This document shows positions 47,987-54,638 of a stretch of 64,000 nucleotides of DNA, piece by piece. The notes beneath the pieces are model-generated. The model searched no databases and was not told the origin of the DNA. It saw only the letters and a list, made by a program, of their open reading frames with translations. The stretch's first letter is position 1; every line of letters begins with the position of its first letter. Position numbers and translations under genes: made by a program. Source of the DNA: a virus; IMG/VR virus record IMGVR_UViG_3300048035_000179, positions 1 through 64,000 of that record, one strand, 5' to 3'.

Positions 47987-48579
47987 AGATTCGCAATAAA
48001 TTCTGGTGTAAGCCTCTTATCTGCTTTTATTGTTTTCAACAACTCCTGATCTTCTCCATACAATTTCATATAGTATGAATCTAACCTGTCGTTTATAGTG
48101 TTCAAGTCATCCATTATCTTGGACTTAATCTGCAAGGCTTGTAGTATATCCTTGTCTCTATCTCCCTCAACTGGACTTAGTAATTTTGTCTGGTATTCAA
48201 AGAATGTTTGCTCATTAGAAACAATCATTGACCATATTCTGTTGTTTTGTTTTCTTAAAAACTCATCAACCATATCAACTAACTCACTAGACTGAAAGAA
48301 AAATATATTGTGTAAAACTTCATTATCTTTCACAAGATCATATCCAGAAAGTAAAGCGGCTTGCTCTTTTCTTATTTTAAGATCTGGAAACTGTTCTTTC
48401 ATTGGTGTGTTTTGATCATACATATAAAGAACATATGCAATCATCTGATCATCAGCAGACTGGAAACTGCTAAACATTTTCATTTTTGGATACTTTTTCT
48501 TTAATGATCCTTTAACCTTAAATGGATTAAATATCATCTTCCTAAAGTCCTCTGTATTGAAGATTTCCGTTAAAGACAT
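47983..48579 (-). CDS. candidate small terminase subunit, 198 aa
   Basis: No motif is decisive. It is the first gene of the late operon and overlaps TerL by 4 nt, the usual place for TerS. The sequence is helical throughout, with a C-terminal coiled-coil-like part (QALQIKSKIMDDLNTINDRL). It should bind the packaging site if the assignment holds. It could instead be a late regulatory protein. Confidence 0.5.
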   Translation of the reverse strand: MSLTEIFNTEDFRKMIFNPFKVKGSLKKKYPKMKMFSSFQSADDQMIAYVLYMYDQNTPMKEQFPDLKIRKEQAALLSGYDLVKDNEVLHNIFFFQSSELVDMVDEFLRKQNNRIWSMIVSNEQTFFEYQTKLLSPVEGDRDKDILQALQIKSKIMDDLNTINDRLDSYYMKLYGEDQELLKTIKADKRLTPEFIANL

Positions 48580-48659
48580 TATGTTGGTTTTTGGTAAAAG
48601 TAAAATTTAATATTATGATAGATATAAAAATTTAAGTCTCGCTTTATACACTATTATGA
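48580..48659. promoter_or_regulatory. divergent promoter region between late operon and rightward small-gene operon
   Basis: Non-coding gap between the TerS candidate (leftward) and the rightward small-gene run. It is very AT-rich. The - strand reads TAAATTTT twice, one base off the TAnnTTTG -7 element of Bacteroidota promoters. I see no convincing -33 partner on either strand, so exact promoters are not assigned. Confidence 0.4.
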
Positions 48660-48761
48660 ATGGAAAATATTTGTAGTGCTACTACTGCCAAATATTATAT
48701 TTACCAAAAATTAGTTTCAATGGCATTGCATCAAGGTAAGAGTGTTACACTCAATAAAATA

Positions 48762-48965
48762 ATGAAGTCAGAACGAGCAGCAAAAAAAAGCAAGGTTTAT
48801 GTAAAAAAACCTAATGGCAAAGTTACTGTTGTTCATTTCGGTGATCCTAATATGAAAATCAAAAAAAATATACCTAGCAGAAGAAAATCTTTTAGGGCTA
48901 GACATAAATGTGATAATCCAGGTCCTCGTTGGAAAGCGAGATATTGGGCTTGTAAAACGTGGTAA
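48762..48965 (+). CDS. conserved small basic phage protein (GDPNM...RARHxCDNPGP family), unknown role
   Basis: A core of 67 residues, MKSERAAKKSKVYVKKPNGK then VHFGDPNMKIKK, SFRARHKCDNPGPRWKA and YWACKTW. I know this as a short, strongly conserved protein of many marine phages without assigned function. Two Cys and one His could bind a metal. The reading frame is open back to 48660, so a 101-aa form is possible. The ATG at 48762 has the A-rich leader and matches the usual family length. Confidence 0.65.
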   Translation: MKSERAAKKSKVYVKKPNGKVTVVHFGDPNMKIKKNIPSRRKSFRARHKCDNPGPRWKARYWACKTW

Positions 48966-48975
48966 AAAAAATAAT

Positions 48976-49263
48976 ATGACACAAAAAATCAGTGAATCAA
49001 CAGAGGTAAAACTTGATTTAAAAACAATTGGAATTATAATTGGCTTTGTAATGAGTCTTGCAACTGTGTTTTTTACATTAAAAGCAGATATTGCATTGGC
49101 TAAAGAATTACCTAAACCTCCAGTATCTAGATCAGAATACGACCTAAAAGATCAGTTAATAAGAGAACAAATAATGAATACGGGTGCTCAAGTACAAGAG
49201 AATGGCAAAAAGTTGGATATGATTGAAGAAAGATTGTACGAACTAAGCATTAAAAAAAATTAA
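48976..49263 (+). CDS. single-pass membrane protein with coiled coil, 95 aa
   Basis: Start MTQKISESTEVKLDLKT at 48976, behind an A-rich leader; the longer frame from 48910 would overlap the previous gene. One membrane helix (IGIIIGFVMSLATVFFTL) is followed by KELPKPPVSRSEY and a charged helix (QENGKKLDMIEERLYELS). The layout, short N-in segment, one TM and a periplasmic coiled coil, resembles inner-membrane spanins or superinfection-exclusion proteins. Which one is not clear. Confidence 0.65.
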   Translation: MTQKISESTEVKLDLKTIGIIIGFVMSLATVFFTLKADIALAKELPKPPVSRSEYDLKDQLIREQIMNTGAQVQENGKKLDMIEERLYELSIKKN

Positions 49264-49269
49264 TAAGCC

Positions 49270-49620
49270 ATGAAAAATATTTTTGTCTTCATCATTCTAT
49301 TTTTTATACCATTAAATTCATCACCAACAAAAATTACACTTCCTTCAGACGATACATTGAGTAAAATTATCGTTTATCAAATAAATTCCGATTGGAATGA
49401 AAGCAATTCAATAAAGAATCTAGAAAAACTAAGAGGCTGTAGATATGTTTACGGATATTTAGAAGATCAACCAAATGATTTAAAAGAAAAAATTAAATCT
49501 GTACCTGCTGTTTTTATTACAAAAGAAGGTAGGGTTATTTATAGATATCAAGCAGGTCTTTCATTAGTTCCAACGATTGGCTATAAAGAAATACAATCAG
49601 TTGTAAACAAACATAAATAA
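49270..49620 (+). CDS. secreted thioredoxin-like-fold protein, 116 aa
   Basis: An N-terminal signal peptide (MKNIFVFIILFFIPLNSS) is followed by a small alpha/beta domain: a strand IIVYQINSDWN, a helix, then SVPAVFITKEGRVIYRYQAG. The last recalls the cis-Pro region of thioredoxins. No CxxC is present, so it is unlikely to be an oxidoreductase. Probably periplasmic. Its stop shares a base with the next start (TAATG). Confidence 0.6.
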   Translation: MKNIFVFIILFFIPLNSSPTKITLPSDDTLSKIIVYQINSDWNESNSIKNLEKLRGCRYVYGYLEDQPNDLKEKIKSVPAVFITKEGRVIYRYQAGLSLVPTIGYKEIQSVVNKHK

Positions 49621-49838
49621 TGGGGAGAGACTATAAAGATGAATATAAGAAGTTTCAATCTTCACCCGCAATGATTAGGTATCGTTCTTTGTTAAATAAG
49701 TATAACAGAAAAAAAGGTACTTATGGCAATGGAGACAATAAAGATGCCTCTCATAAAGGAGATAAAATAGTTGGTTTTGAAGATCAGTCTAAAAACAGAG
49801 GTAGAAGAGAAAAAAGTAGAATTAAAAAAAAGAAATAA
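49620..49838 (+). CDS. small basic protein, 72 aa, unknown
   Basis: Begins MGRDYKDEYKKFQSSPAMIR and ends in a Lys/Arg-rich tail (KSRIKKKK). The middle has GDNKDASHKG, reminiscent of a degenerate HNH-like segment found in small marine phage proteins. Likely nucleic-acid binding. Part of a chain of genes with 0-10 nt spacing. Confidence 0.55.
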   Translation: MGRDYKDEYKKFQSSPAMIRYRSLLNKYNRKKGTYGNGDNKDASHKGDKIVGFEDQSKNRGRREKSRIKKKK

Positions 49839-49841
49839 ATC

Positions 49842-50117
49842 ATGGATGAAGAAAAATTAAAAAAAATCAGGGCTAGAATTAAATATTTGCGAAAAATTGG
49901 TAAAAATCAAAAGGCTGATCAATTAGTAAATAAAATAACAAAGGTTAACGCTAAAAAAGAATATAAAAAAGAACGTGGTAAAACTGGAGTAGGAAGTTTT
50001 ATTAAAAAAGTGGGTTCTGGAGTTAAAAATGCAGCAAAAACTGTAGTAAATGAGGTTAAAGAAACCGCTGATACAGTAAAGAAAGTAAAAGAAATAAAGA
50101 AATCTAAAAAAAATTAA
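49842..50117 (+). CDS. Lys-rich small protein, 91 aa, unknown
   Basis: About one third Lys/Arg. The N-terminal helix is KLKKIRARIKYLRKIGKNQK, the C-terminal amphipathic helix is NAAKTVVNEVKETADTVKKV. Histone-like or DNA-condensing behaviour is conceivable from composition only. Confidence 0.5.
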   Translation: MDEEKLKKIRARIKYLRKIGKNQKADQLVNKITKVNAKKEYKKERGKTGVGSFIKKVGSGVKNAAKTVVNEVKETADTVKKVKEIKKSKKN

Positions 50118-50119
50118 TC

Positions 50120-50194
50120 ATGGCATATCCTAAAATCAAAAAAAAGTGCAAGTGCGGTAAACCTTATAGTAAATGTAAAGGCTGTAAGAAGTAA
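50120..50194 (+). CDS. 24-aa Cys/Lys microprotein, possible zinc knuckle
   Basis: The peptide is MAYPKIKKKCKCGKPYSKC followed by KGCKK. Four Cys (spacing C-x-C and C-x2-C) could bind one zinc. The ATG is 2 nt after the preceding stop, and the stop shares a base with the next ATG (TAATG), so it fits the operon exactly. Too short for most gene callers. Confidence 0.5.
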   Translation: MAYPKIKKKCKCGKPYSKCKGCKK

Positions 50195-50346
50195 TGGCAA
50201 AGATTAAAAAACCAAAACCAACCAAACCAGGTCTATGGAGTAGCGCAATTGCCGCTGCTAAAAAAAAGTTTAAGGTTTATCCTAGCGCATATGCAAATGC
50301 TTGGGCTAGTAAATGGTATAAGTCTAAAGGAGGATCATGGAAATAA
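50194..50346 (+). CDS. 50-aa small basic protein (YPSAYAxxW..KxG-type), unknown
   Basis: A Lys/Pro-rich N terminus (MAKIKKPKPTKPGLWSSAIA) is followed by KVYPSAYANAWASKWYKSKG. The 'YPSAYAxAW' pattern recurs in small conserved phage proteins and resembles the end of DUF5872-like proteins, whose other half seems to be encoded at 50412. Start by TAATG coupling to the upstream microgene. Confidence 0.55.
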   Translation: MAKIKKPKPTKPGLWSSAIAAAKKKFKVYPSAYANAWASKWYKSKGGSWK

Positions 50347-50402
50347 CGAAAATAAAAAAATTCATTTTTGATTACTGGGTTAAACCCTGGGTTCAATTAT
50401 AA
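50337..50402 (+). CDS. possible 21-aa peptide behind the clearest Shine-Dalgarno sequence in the window
   Basis: AAAGGAGG at 50326-50333 precedes ATG 50337 by 3 nt, in a genome that otherwise lacks Shine-Dalgarno sites. The peptide MEITKIKKFIFDYWVKPWVQ(L) is amphipathic and aromatic. The same bases encode Lys-Gly-Gly in the preceding gene, so the Shine-Dalgarno match may be coincidence. Reported as possible only. Confidence 0.3.
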   Translation: MEITKIKKFIFDYWVKPWVQL

Positions 50403-50411
50403 TTATTCACA

Positions 50412-50669
50412 ATGGCTTACCAAGGAGGTTTAAGAAAATGGTTTAAAGAAAACTGGATTAATACATCCACAGGTAAAGCATGCGGTGAAGGTGACTCTGT
50501 TCAAAGTACTGGTAAATATTGTAGACCTACAAATAGGGTAGACTCATCAACTCCTAAAACAGTAGGGGAGATTAAAAAAAGTACTTTAGCAAGAAAAAAG
50601 GCTGAGAAAAAGAAAAAAAGTAATAGTGGACCAACACCCACTAAAGTTAAACCGTTAAAAAGAGTATAA
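50412..50669 (+). CDS. conserved 'GLRKWFKENW' phage protein (DUF5872-like), 85 aa
   Basis: GGLRKWFKENWINTSTGKAC, then GKYCRPTNRVDSSTPKT, then a Lys-rich tail. This pattern is widespread in marine phage and algal-virus small proteins; the function is unknown. Two conserved Cys and the charged tail suggest a structural or nucleic-acid-associated protein. Confidence 0.6.
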   Translation: MAYQGGLRKWFKENWINTSTGKACGEGDSVQSTGKYCRPTNRVDSSTPKTVGEIKKSTLARKKAEKKKKSNSGPTPTKVKPLKRV

Positions 50670-50670
50670 T

Positions 50671-50853
50671 ATGTCAGAAAACAATCAAGCGTATGTTATA
50701 AGTGATCAAAACACTGCGGATGTTTTGACTATTAGAAAAATTGAAATGTTACTTGATGTTTTAGCGGCATTAGAAACCTCTAACGCTCCAGAGATTTACG
50801 GTATTAAGATATCGGTTATTGATAAACTAGATAAGTTAATTAACAATCTGTAA
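50671..50853 (+). CDS. unknown 60-aa helical protein
   Basis: Starts 1 nt after the preceding stop; the last of the rightward chain. Mostly helical (TIRKIEMLLDVLAALETSNA). Its 3' end overlaps the 3' end of the leftward gene at 50840, so the two operons converge with no obvious terminator hairpin. Confidence 0.5.
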   Translation: MSENNQAYVISDQNTADVLTIRKIEMLLDVLAALETSNAPEIYGIKISVIDKLDKLINNL

Positions 50854-50998
50854 CCATATTATCCCAATGAACTTGAAGTATTTTTATAGAAGGGTGGTAT
50901 GGACAATCTATCTTCATTTGTAAGATATATTCCCCTAATAATGTTTTTGGCAGTTCAATCGCTGCTAAGTGATTTGTAAATTTTTTTGACTCTTTCAT
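50840..50998 (-). CDS. unknown 52-aa protein, last of the GroES-like operon
   Basis: With the start at 50998 (MKESKKFTNHLAAIELPKTL) it overlaps the HNH gene by 44 nt. An upstream in-frame ATG would overlap it further. Contains two Cys and an aromatic C terminus. No family recognised. Confidence 0.4.
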   Translation of the reverse strand: MKESKKFTNHLAAIELPKTLLGEYILQMKIDCPYHPSIKILQVHWDNMVTDC

Positions 50999-51290
50999 GA
51001 TGCATAACTCGAAGCATATTTTTAAATTTCTTTTTATCTCCAAAGTATGAATGACACTCTCTACATAATGCCATCAAGTTCTCAGGGCTATCTTTCTCTG
51101 TTGAACCTCCCATACCTCTGGGATCTATATGGTGTATATCGACAGCGGTAGTATCACATACTTCACAACCTATCCAATCACCAGGATCGTACATAAATGC
51201 TTCATGGTATAATTTAACGTGTTTTTTCAAAACAGCAAGTAAATTAAGTATCCGAAAGTAACGTTGAGGTTTACAGCCACAATATTCCAT
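50955..51290 (-). CDS. HNH endonuclease
   Basis: 111 residues. GCEVCDTTAVDIHHIDPRGM, then SPENLMALCRECHSYFG is a textbook HNH nuclease with its two CxxC zinc pairs. Free-standing HNH proteins in phages act in packaging or as homing or anti-host nucleases. This one is far from the terminase. The start at 51290 overlaps the membrane-protein gene by 64 nt; ATG 51194 would give a 79-aa protein holding the whole domain and no overlap. Confidence 0.8.
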   Translation of the reverse strand: MEYCGCKPQRYFRILNLLAVLKKHVKLYHEAFMYDPGDWIGCEVCDTTAVDIHHIDPRGMGGSTEKDSPENLMALCRECHSYFGDKKKFKNMLRVMHHERVKKIYKSLSSD

Positions 51291-51556
51291 TGCTTTGCTA
51301 CAAACACCTGTGGTATTGAAAGGATGCCTCCGATCACATATGTAACCGCACCTATGTTATCATATCTCAATAAATAGGGCGATATCATAATAAACGCTGT
51401 ACCCATATATCCCAGTCGATTCGAAATTTTTTCGATGGGGGTTAGTTTACGTTGTTTTACTAGATACCTTAAGAACTTCATATACCATGGCATCTTATTA
51501 AAAGGTATCTTTAATCGGGGGTGTCCTGCGTGATGGTTTGGATTTTTTCTACTCAT
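51227..51556 (-). CDS. small multi-pass membrane protein, 109 aa
   Basis: A basic N-terminal 45 residues (HAGHPRLKIPFNKMPWYMKF) are followed by three hydrophobic segments: YMGTAFIMISPYLL, GAVTYVIGGILSIPQVFVA, and VNLNVTFGYLIYLLF. The last resembles small PnuC-like or lipid-facing proteins only in general. Function unknown. Confidence 0.55.
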   Translation of the reverse strand: MSRKNPNHHAGHPRLKIPFNKMPWYMKFLRYLVKQRKLTPIEKISNRLGYMGTAFIMISPYLLRYDNIGAVTYVIGGILSIPQVFVAKQWNIVAVNLNVTFGYLIYLLF

Positions 51557-51582
51557 TTTAAAAAATTTTTATTTGGGGGTAT

Positions 51583-51819
51583 TTATATATCCCAACACCA
51601 TATAGGTGTGTTAATCCCAAGAACTGATCCACTCACATTATAAGTGAAGTATTCTAAAGCGTCTATTTCATCCATTTCTTCTTTAAGTATCTCAATACAT
51701 AAGTGAACTGAATAAATCAAAACCATCTTGTTTAACTCTAAACCTATGACAGCCTCATCAAACCCATCCGCAGTTAAAAAATTTTCATCTGGGTAATTAT
51801 CTAAAATTCTTTCTAACAT
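51583..51819 (-). CDS. conserved phage protein (ALEYFxxNVxG...NTPIW type), 78 aa
   Basis: LNKMVLIYSVHLCIEILKEE, then DEIDALEYFTYNVSGSVLGI and NTPIWCWDI. This combination is a recurrent short protein in many tailed phages, with no established function. The C-terminal aromatic strand is the most conserved part. Confidence 0.6.
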   Translation of the reverse strand: MLERILDNYPDENFLTADGFDEAVIGLELNKMVLIYSVHLCIEILKEEMDEIDALEYFTYNVSGSVLGINTPIWCWDI

Positions 51820-51824
51820 AACTT

Positions 51825-51926
51825 CTATTCATCTTCCCAGTCTTCAGGAAATAATATTTTTGACAACTTCTTTGAAACTACGGACACTATTATAGCGACC
51901 ATTATCCATCCTAACGCTTTTATCAT
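51825..51926 (-). CDS. 33-aa single-TM microprotein
   Basis: The peptide MIKALGWIMVAIIVSVVSKK is a membrane helix and is followed by an acidic tail LFPEDWEDE. The start overlaps the stop of the PD-(D/E)XK gene by 4 nt (ATGA) and the stop lies 5 nt before the next start. Coupling on both sides argues that it is expressed. Could anchor or regulate a partner at the membrane. Confidence 0.5.
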   Translation of the reverse strand: MIKALGWIMVAIIVSVVSKKLSKILFPEDWEDE

Positions 51927-52471
51927 GATTTTACTTGTTTTGGGGTGTCATATCTATATCTACGTTTGTCTATCTTAAACTCGTAGTACTTATTTCTCTC
52001 GTTTATCGTTACTAGGTTCCACTCCTTTATATCTTCCTTCTTAAAGTTTAGTAAAACATACCTTTGTCCCGATAAGAATAATACAAACAATACATAGTCA
52101 ACATCTAACTTATCAATAGTAAACATGTTTACTTTGAGTGATCTCTCACAACCCTTAACATCAATCTTTTTGTCGTTAACCACTAAGTCAGCATCACTAA
52201 CACCTTTCTCCTTAACAAAGGCTGAAGTTGTATAGTTTGTCCCTTTTAAATCAAAGTTATGACGAACTAGTAACTCCGCTAGTATACCCTTAAAGTCTGT
52301 GTAAAATTCGTTGTCGACTGGGTGGTCAAACAATATTGGGTGTTTGTATTCATATTTTCTAGACTTCCAATAAAGTTTCTTGTAATGATCTCTATTAGCC
52401 ATAACTCTAGTATCAACATAAAGTCTAGCGTGATCAAATATACATTTTGGTATTTCAAATGGTCCCTCCAA
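51923..52471 (-). CDS. PD-(D/E)XK-like nuclease, 182 aa
   Basis: The order of residues matches the nuclease core: E in FKGILAELLVRHNF, D in VSDADLVVND, and D-x-K in KKIDVKGCE, followed by a strand DVDYVLFVLFLSG. It may cut DNA in host degradation, repair or defence against other phages. It overlaps the GroES-like gene by 17 nt. Confidence 0.65.
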   Translation of the reverse strand: MEGPFEIPKCIFDHARLYVDTRVMANRDHYKKLYWKSRKYEYKHPILFDHPVDNEFYTDFKGILAELLVRHNFDLKGTNYTTSAFVKEKGVSDADLVVNDKKIDVKGCERSLKVNMFTIDKLDVDYVLFVLFLSGQRYVLLNFKKEDIKEWNLVTINERNKYYEFKIDKRRYRYDTPKQVKS

Positions 52472-53054
52472 TAATCTTTCCTAATAAATCATCCTGTCTC
52501 ATCACGTAATAATCAACTCCCTCGATTTTGTTTAGAAAAGCATTTCTTTCATGAAACCTTACCTTATCTCCACTAACCAAACCCAGTTCATCCTTGCCCT
52601 TTAGTGGTAGACTTATATGCCTTACATAACCCTCGGTCTCACTCTTCTTAGGTACGCCTACATATATAGACCCTATCTTCTCCTCAACCTCATCAGGTTC
52701 CACTAATACATGATTGGAAATAGCAGTAAGACTTCCGCTCCTCACAAAACAAAAGCATTCTTCTAAATCGACAAGGTAGACGTCACTCTCTCCAGTTACA
52801 AGATTATCAGGCTGTACAGTCAGATAATTAAAATAGGCGAGATCGCCATCTTGCAACTCCTGTTTGATCCAATCCCCTCTTGTGTTTTTACACCACTCTC
52901 CTCTAGGCAAAGCCACGACCACTCCACATATTGTAACGTGGTGTTCTGGATTCCATGTAACGTCTAAATATAGTTTTTCTCCAGACGAAAATTCAACCTC
53001 ATCGTTGTATTTCTTCGAAATCTTAACCGCTATTTTTTGACCAATCATATTCAT
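52455..53054 (-). CDS. tandem GroES-like co-chaperonin, 199 aa
   Basis: Two GroES-type halves. The C-terminal half (about 110-197) is clear: AISNHVLVEPDEVEEKIGSI, then TEGYVRHISLPLKG, LGLVSGDKVRFHE and YYVMRQDDLLGKI follow Cpn10 strand by strand. The N-terminal half (about 3-100) has a weaker copy: IGQKIAVKISKK, ICGVVVALPRG, LQDGDLAYFNYL, YLVDLEECFCFV. Phage co-chaperonins such as T4 gp31 replace GroES to fold the capsid protein in GroEL. The double form recalls plastid Cpn20. The first gene of a leftward early operon. Confidence 0.75.
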   Translation of the reverse strand: MNMIGQKIAVKISKKYNDEVEFSSGEKLYLDVTWNPEHHVTICGVVVALPRGEWCKNTRGDWIKQELQDGDLAYFNYLTVQPDNLVTGESDVYLVDLEECFCFVRSGSLTAISNHVLVEPDEVEEKIGSIYVGVPKKSETEGYVRHISLPLKGKDELGLVSGDKVRFHERNAFLNKIEGVDYYVMRQDDLLGKIIGGTI

Positions 53055-53594
53055 ATGTCATGCAATTTAAAAAAATGAACCATTGTTCAATGCCGATTGA
53101 TTAAGTTTTTATTAACACGAAATTAACTGATAGACATTATGTCTAGCACTGGTAGACAAATTGGCTACCCAAAAATAAATTTGGTAGTTAGATATATATT
53201 AGTATATTATATATATATTATATATTATACTAGTATTATAAATTAAACTATTATAATACATGATCACCCCGAATTGAATTTAAGAGGTTTTAAGAGACTC
53301 TAAAATAATCGGCTTTATAATACCATTATTATTTCGTGAAAGTTTCTTAAATTTGCTCAGAATGATTGTAGATGGCTTTTTGTGGTAATACATATATATA
53401 CTACCCGTTGACGCAAAAAGGGAAGTGGATTTTGGCAAGTGGGTAGGTCGGCATTTAGGAGTTGTAAAACGAAATCGGATTCTCATTAGGAATCCACACA
53501 AACCACATAACCTATTGACATTCAGTCTTTTGCATAGTATCTCACGTTGTTTTGTGTAGATTTTGCTACCAGGTAACACTAAAAAAGGGAAACG
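53055..53594. other. 540-bp intergenic region between divergent operons: AT-rich core, dyads and possible structured RNA
   Basis: No credible gene. It holds GGTAG...CTACC and CCAAA...TTTGG dyads (about 53150-53185), then about 70 bp of almost pure A/T with TATATATT/AGTATA repeats (53188-53262). Next comes a less AT-rich part with CTACCC (53401-53406) pairing to GGGTAG (53441-53446) and GGATTC...GAATCC near 53490. A - strand -7-like TATTTTTG lies at 53170-53177. TTGACA (53515-53520) with TATCTC 17 nt later resembles a sigma-70 promoter facing right. An origin or regulatory hub is likely; exact function is not shown. Confidence 0.5.
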
Positions 53595-53690
53595 ATGCAA
53601 CAAACTAAACGAACAAAGAAAAATTTCCTCCTCTTTAAAGAGATGGAGTTATACAATGAACGAAACCAACAACAAACAATTGACACGTGA
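53595..53690 (+). CDS. possible 31-aa leader peptide
   Basis: ATG at 53595 after AAAAAAGGGAAACG. The peptide is polar and Gln/Lys/Asn-rich (KRTKKNFLLFKEMELYNERN). Its stop overlaps the GTG start of the next gene (GTGA), the kind of coupling seen elsewhere in this genome. Evidence is limited to that overlap. Confidence 0.35.
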   Translation: MQQTKRTKKNFLLFKEMELYNERNQQQTIDT

Positions 53691-54073
53691 AAGTAGGACA
53701 AAAGTTAAGAGAATTATTTAGTCATCAGAAAGCAATACAAAAGTATCTTAAGAGTATTGACAATGACTTCACACCTAAAACAATTTACATCTTTTTAGGA
53801 TGTAGTATAATAGAATCAGAATGTAAATCAGACTTCAGTTACTACGAAATAAAATCAGTGTTAAGGTTACTAGATAAAATGGAACTTGTCAAGTCAACTA
53901 ACCCTCATCAATTCTACAGAGAACACAAGAAACTTTTGAACGAAGGTTTTATAGAACGTCAAACAAAACGAGCCAAGTACACCAAACAACAATTCAACGT
54001 GACTATCTATGGTCGTATGCAGTTAAGACGTATCTATAACTATCTTATACGTGAGTTGTATACTTCCCTATAG
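53687..54073 (+). CDS. winged-helix (MarR-like) regulator candidate, 128 aa
   Basis: The frame opens just after an in-frame stop, and GTG at 53687 is the only early start codon. SYYEIKSVLRLLDKMELVKS, then LNEGFIERQTKRAKY and FNVTIYGRMQLRRIYNYL read as two helices, recognition helix and wing of a winged-helix protein, ending in a dimerisation helix. Its place beside the large regulatory intergenic region suggests it controls one of the divergent operons. Confidence 0.55.
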   Translation: MKVGQKLRELFSHQKAIQKYLKSIDNDFTPKTIYIFLGCSIIESECKSDFSYYEIKSVLRLLDKMELVKSTNPHQFYREHKKLLNEGFIERQTKRAKYTKQQFNVTIYGRMQLRRIYNYLIRELYTSL

Positions 54074-54277
54074 TAATTTAATAAGGTCACCCCAAAACCA
54101 TATGTAAAGTAAACGCCAAAAACTATACACAATACAATTGTTATGTAAAGATAATCAACGTTTTACATCAGATAAATTATGATCGATACAAGTCTATAAA
54201 TTACCCCCCAAAAAAAATCTCGGTCGACCAAAAAATGTGTGCAGTAAATGTGCAACAATGCATTTTATGTTTGCAGT
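54074..54277. promoter_or_regulatory. regulatory spacer with repeated ATGTAAA sites, a GGTCGACC palindrome and one GGTCRCCC
   Basis: ATGTAAA occurs at 54102-54108 and 54143-54149 and inverted (TTTACAT) at 54162-54168. GGTCGACC (54222-54229) is a perfect palindrome. GGTCACCC lies at 54085-54092. These look like operators or iterons for the nearby regulators. Which protein binds is unknown. Confidence 0.4.
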
Positions 54278-54439
54278 ATGAAAAAATATAATTGGACAAA
54301 CTTATCAGTACAACAGAAAATTAATGTAAAACAACATGCAATCAATTTGTATGGTAAAAGATGGCACACATCCAAACCAAACTTCTGTAGCAAATTAAAC
54401 TATTTAGAAATCTATAGCATACTACATAGTTATACCTAA
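54278..54439 (+). CDS. unknown 53-aa basic protein
   Basis: MKKYNWTNLSVQQKINVKQH then NLYGKRWHTSKPNF, aromatic and basic. I chose ATG 54278, which follows an AT-rich leader; the frame is open to 54248. No neighbour overlap supports it, so it is less certain than the operon genes further right. Confidence 0.45.
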   Translation: MKKYNWTNLSVQQKINVKQHAINLYGKRWHTSKPNFCSKLNYLEIYSILHSYT

Positions 54440-54466
54440 CGAAACCAAAGTCGAACTTTTTTAAAA

Positions 54467-54484
54467 CTATATAGTCTTATATAG
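54467..54484 (+). other. small hairpin carrying the CTATATA motif
   Basis: CTATATA (54467-54473), loop GTCT, TATATAG (54478-54484). It is preceded by TTAAAA, so the left half matches the AAAACTATATA start-codon motif used by genes to the right, but here no start codon follows. Confidence 0.4.
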
Positions 54485-54558
54485 AATGTTCTTCCCTCTA
54501 TAGATATTTAACAATCGTTCAAGGTCACCCCAAACTAAAATCATTCTGTATGACATTT

Positions 54559-54590
54559 TTATGCACATATTTTGTGGATAACTAAATTTG
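54559..54590 (+). promoter_or_regulatory. Bacteroidota-type promoter with an inverted DnaA-box pair in its spacer
   Basis: The -7 element TAAATTTG (54583-54590) matches TAnnTTTG exactly. TATG ends 19 nt before it, in the -33 (TTTG) position. Between them sit TTATGCACA (54559-54567) and TGTGGATAA (54573-54581), 5 nt apart and facing each other. The second is the reverse complement of the consensus DnaA box TTATCCACA, the first fits TTATNCACA. It should drive the gene at 54674 and beyond, under control of host DnaA or the phage DnaA-like protein. Confidence 0.6.
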
Positions 54591-54606
54591 TTGTATATTG
54601 CCAACT

Positions 54607-54638
54607 GAACGAGCGTTCATAACGACATATCGAACGCT
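54607..54638 (+). promoter_or_regulatory. operator-like GAACG/CGTTC dyads in the leader
   Basis: GAACGAGCGTTC (54607-54618) is a palindrome with a 2-nt centre. AGCGTTC (54612-54618) also pairs with GAACGCT (54632-54638). They lie just after the predicted start of transcription, so they could be a repressor site or an RNA hairpin in the leader. Confidence 0.45.

Noticed and set aside
53280-53603. 107-codon open frame on the - strand in the divergent region
   Set aside because: It spans promoter-like and hairpin sequences, overlaps the leader of the rightward operon, has no overlap coupling to any gene, and its translation looks random. Treated as non-coding.
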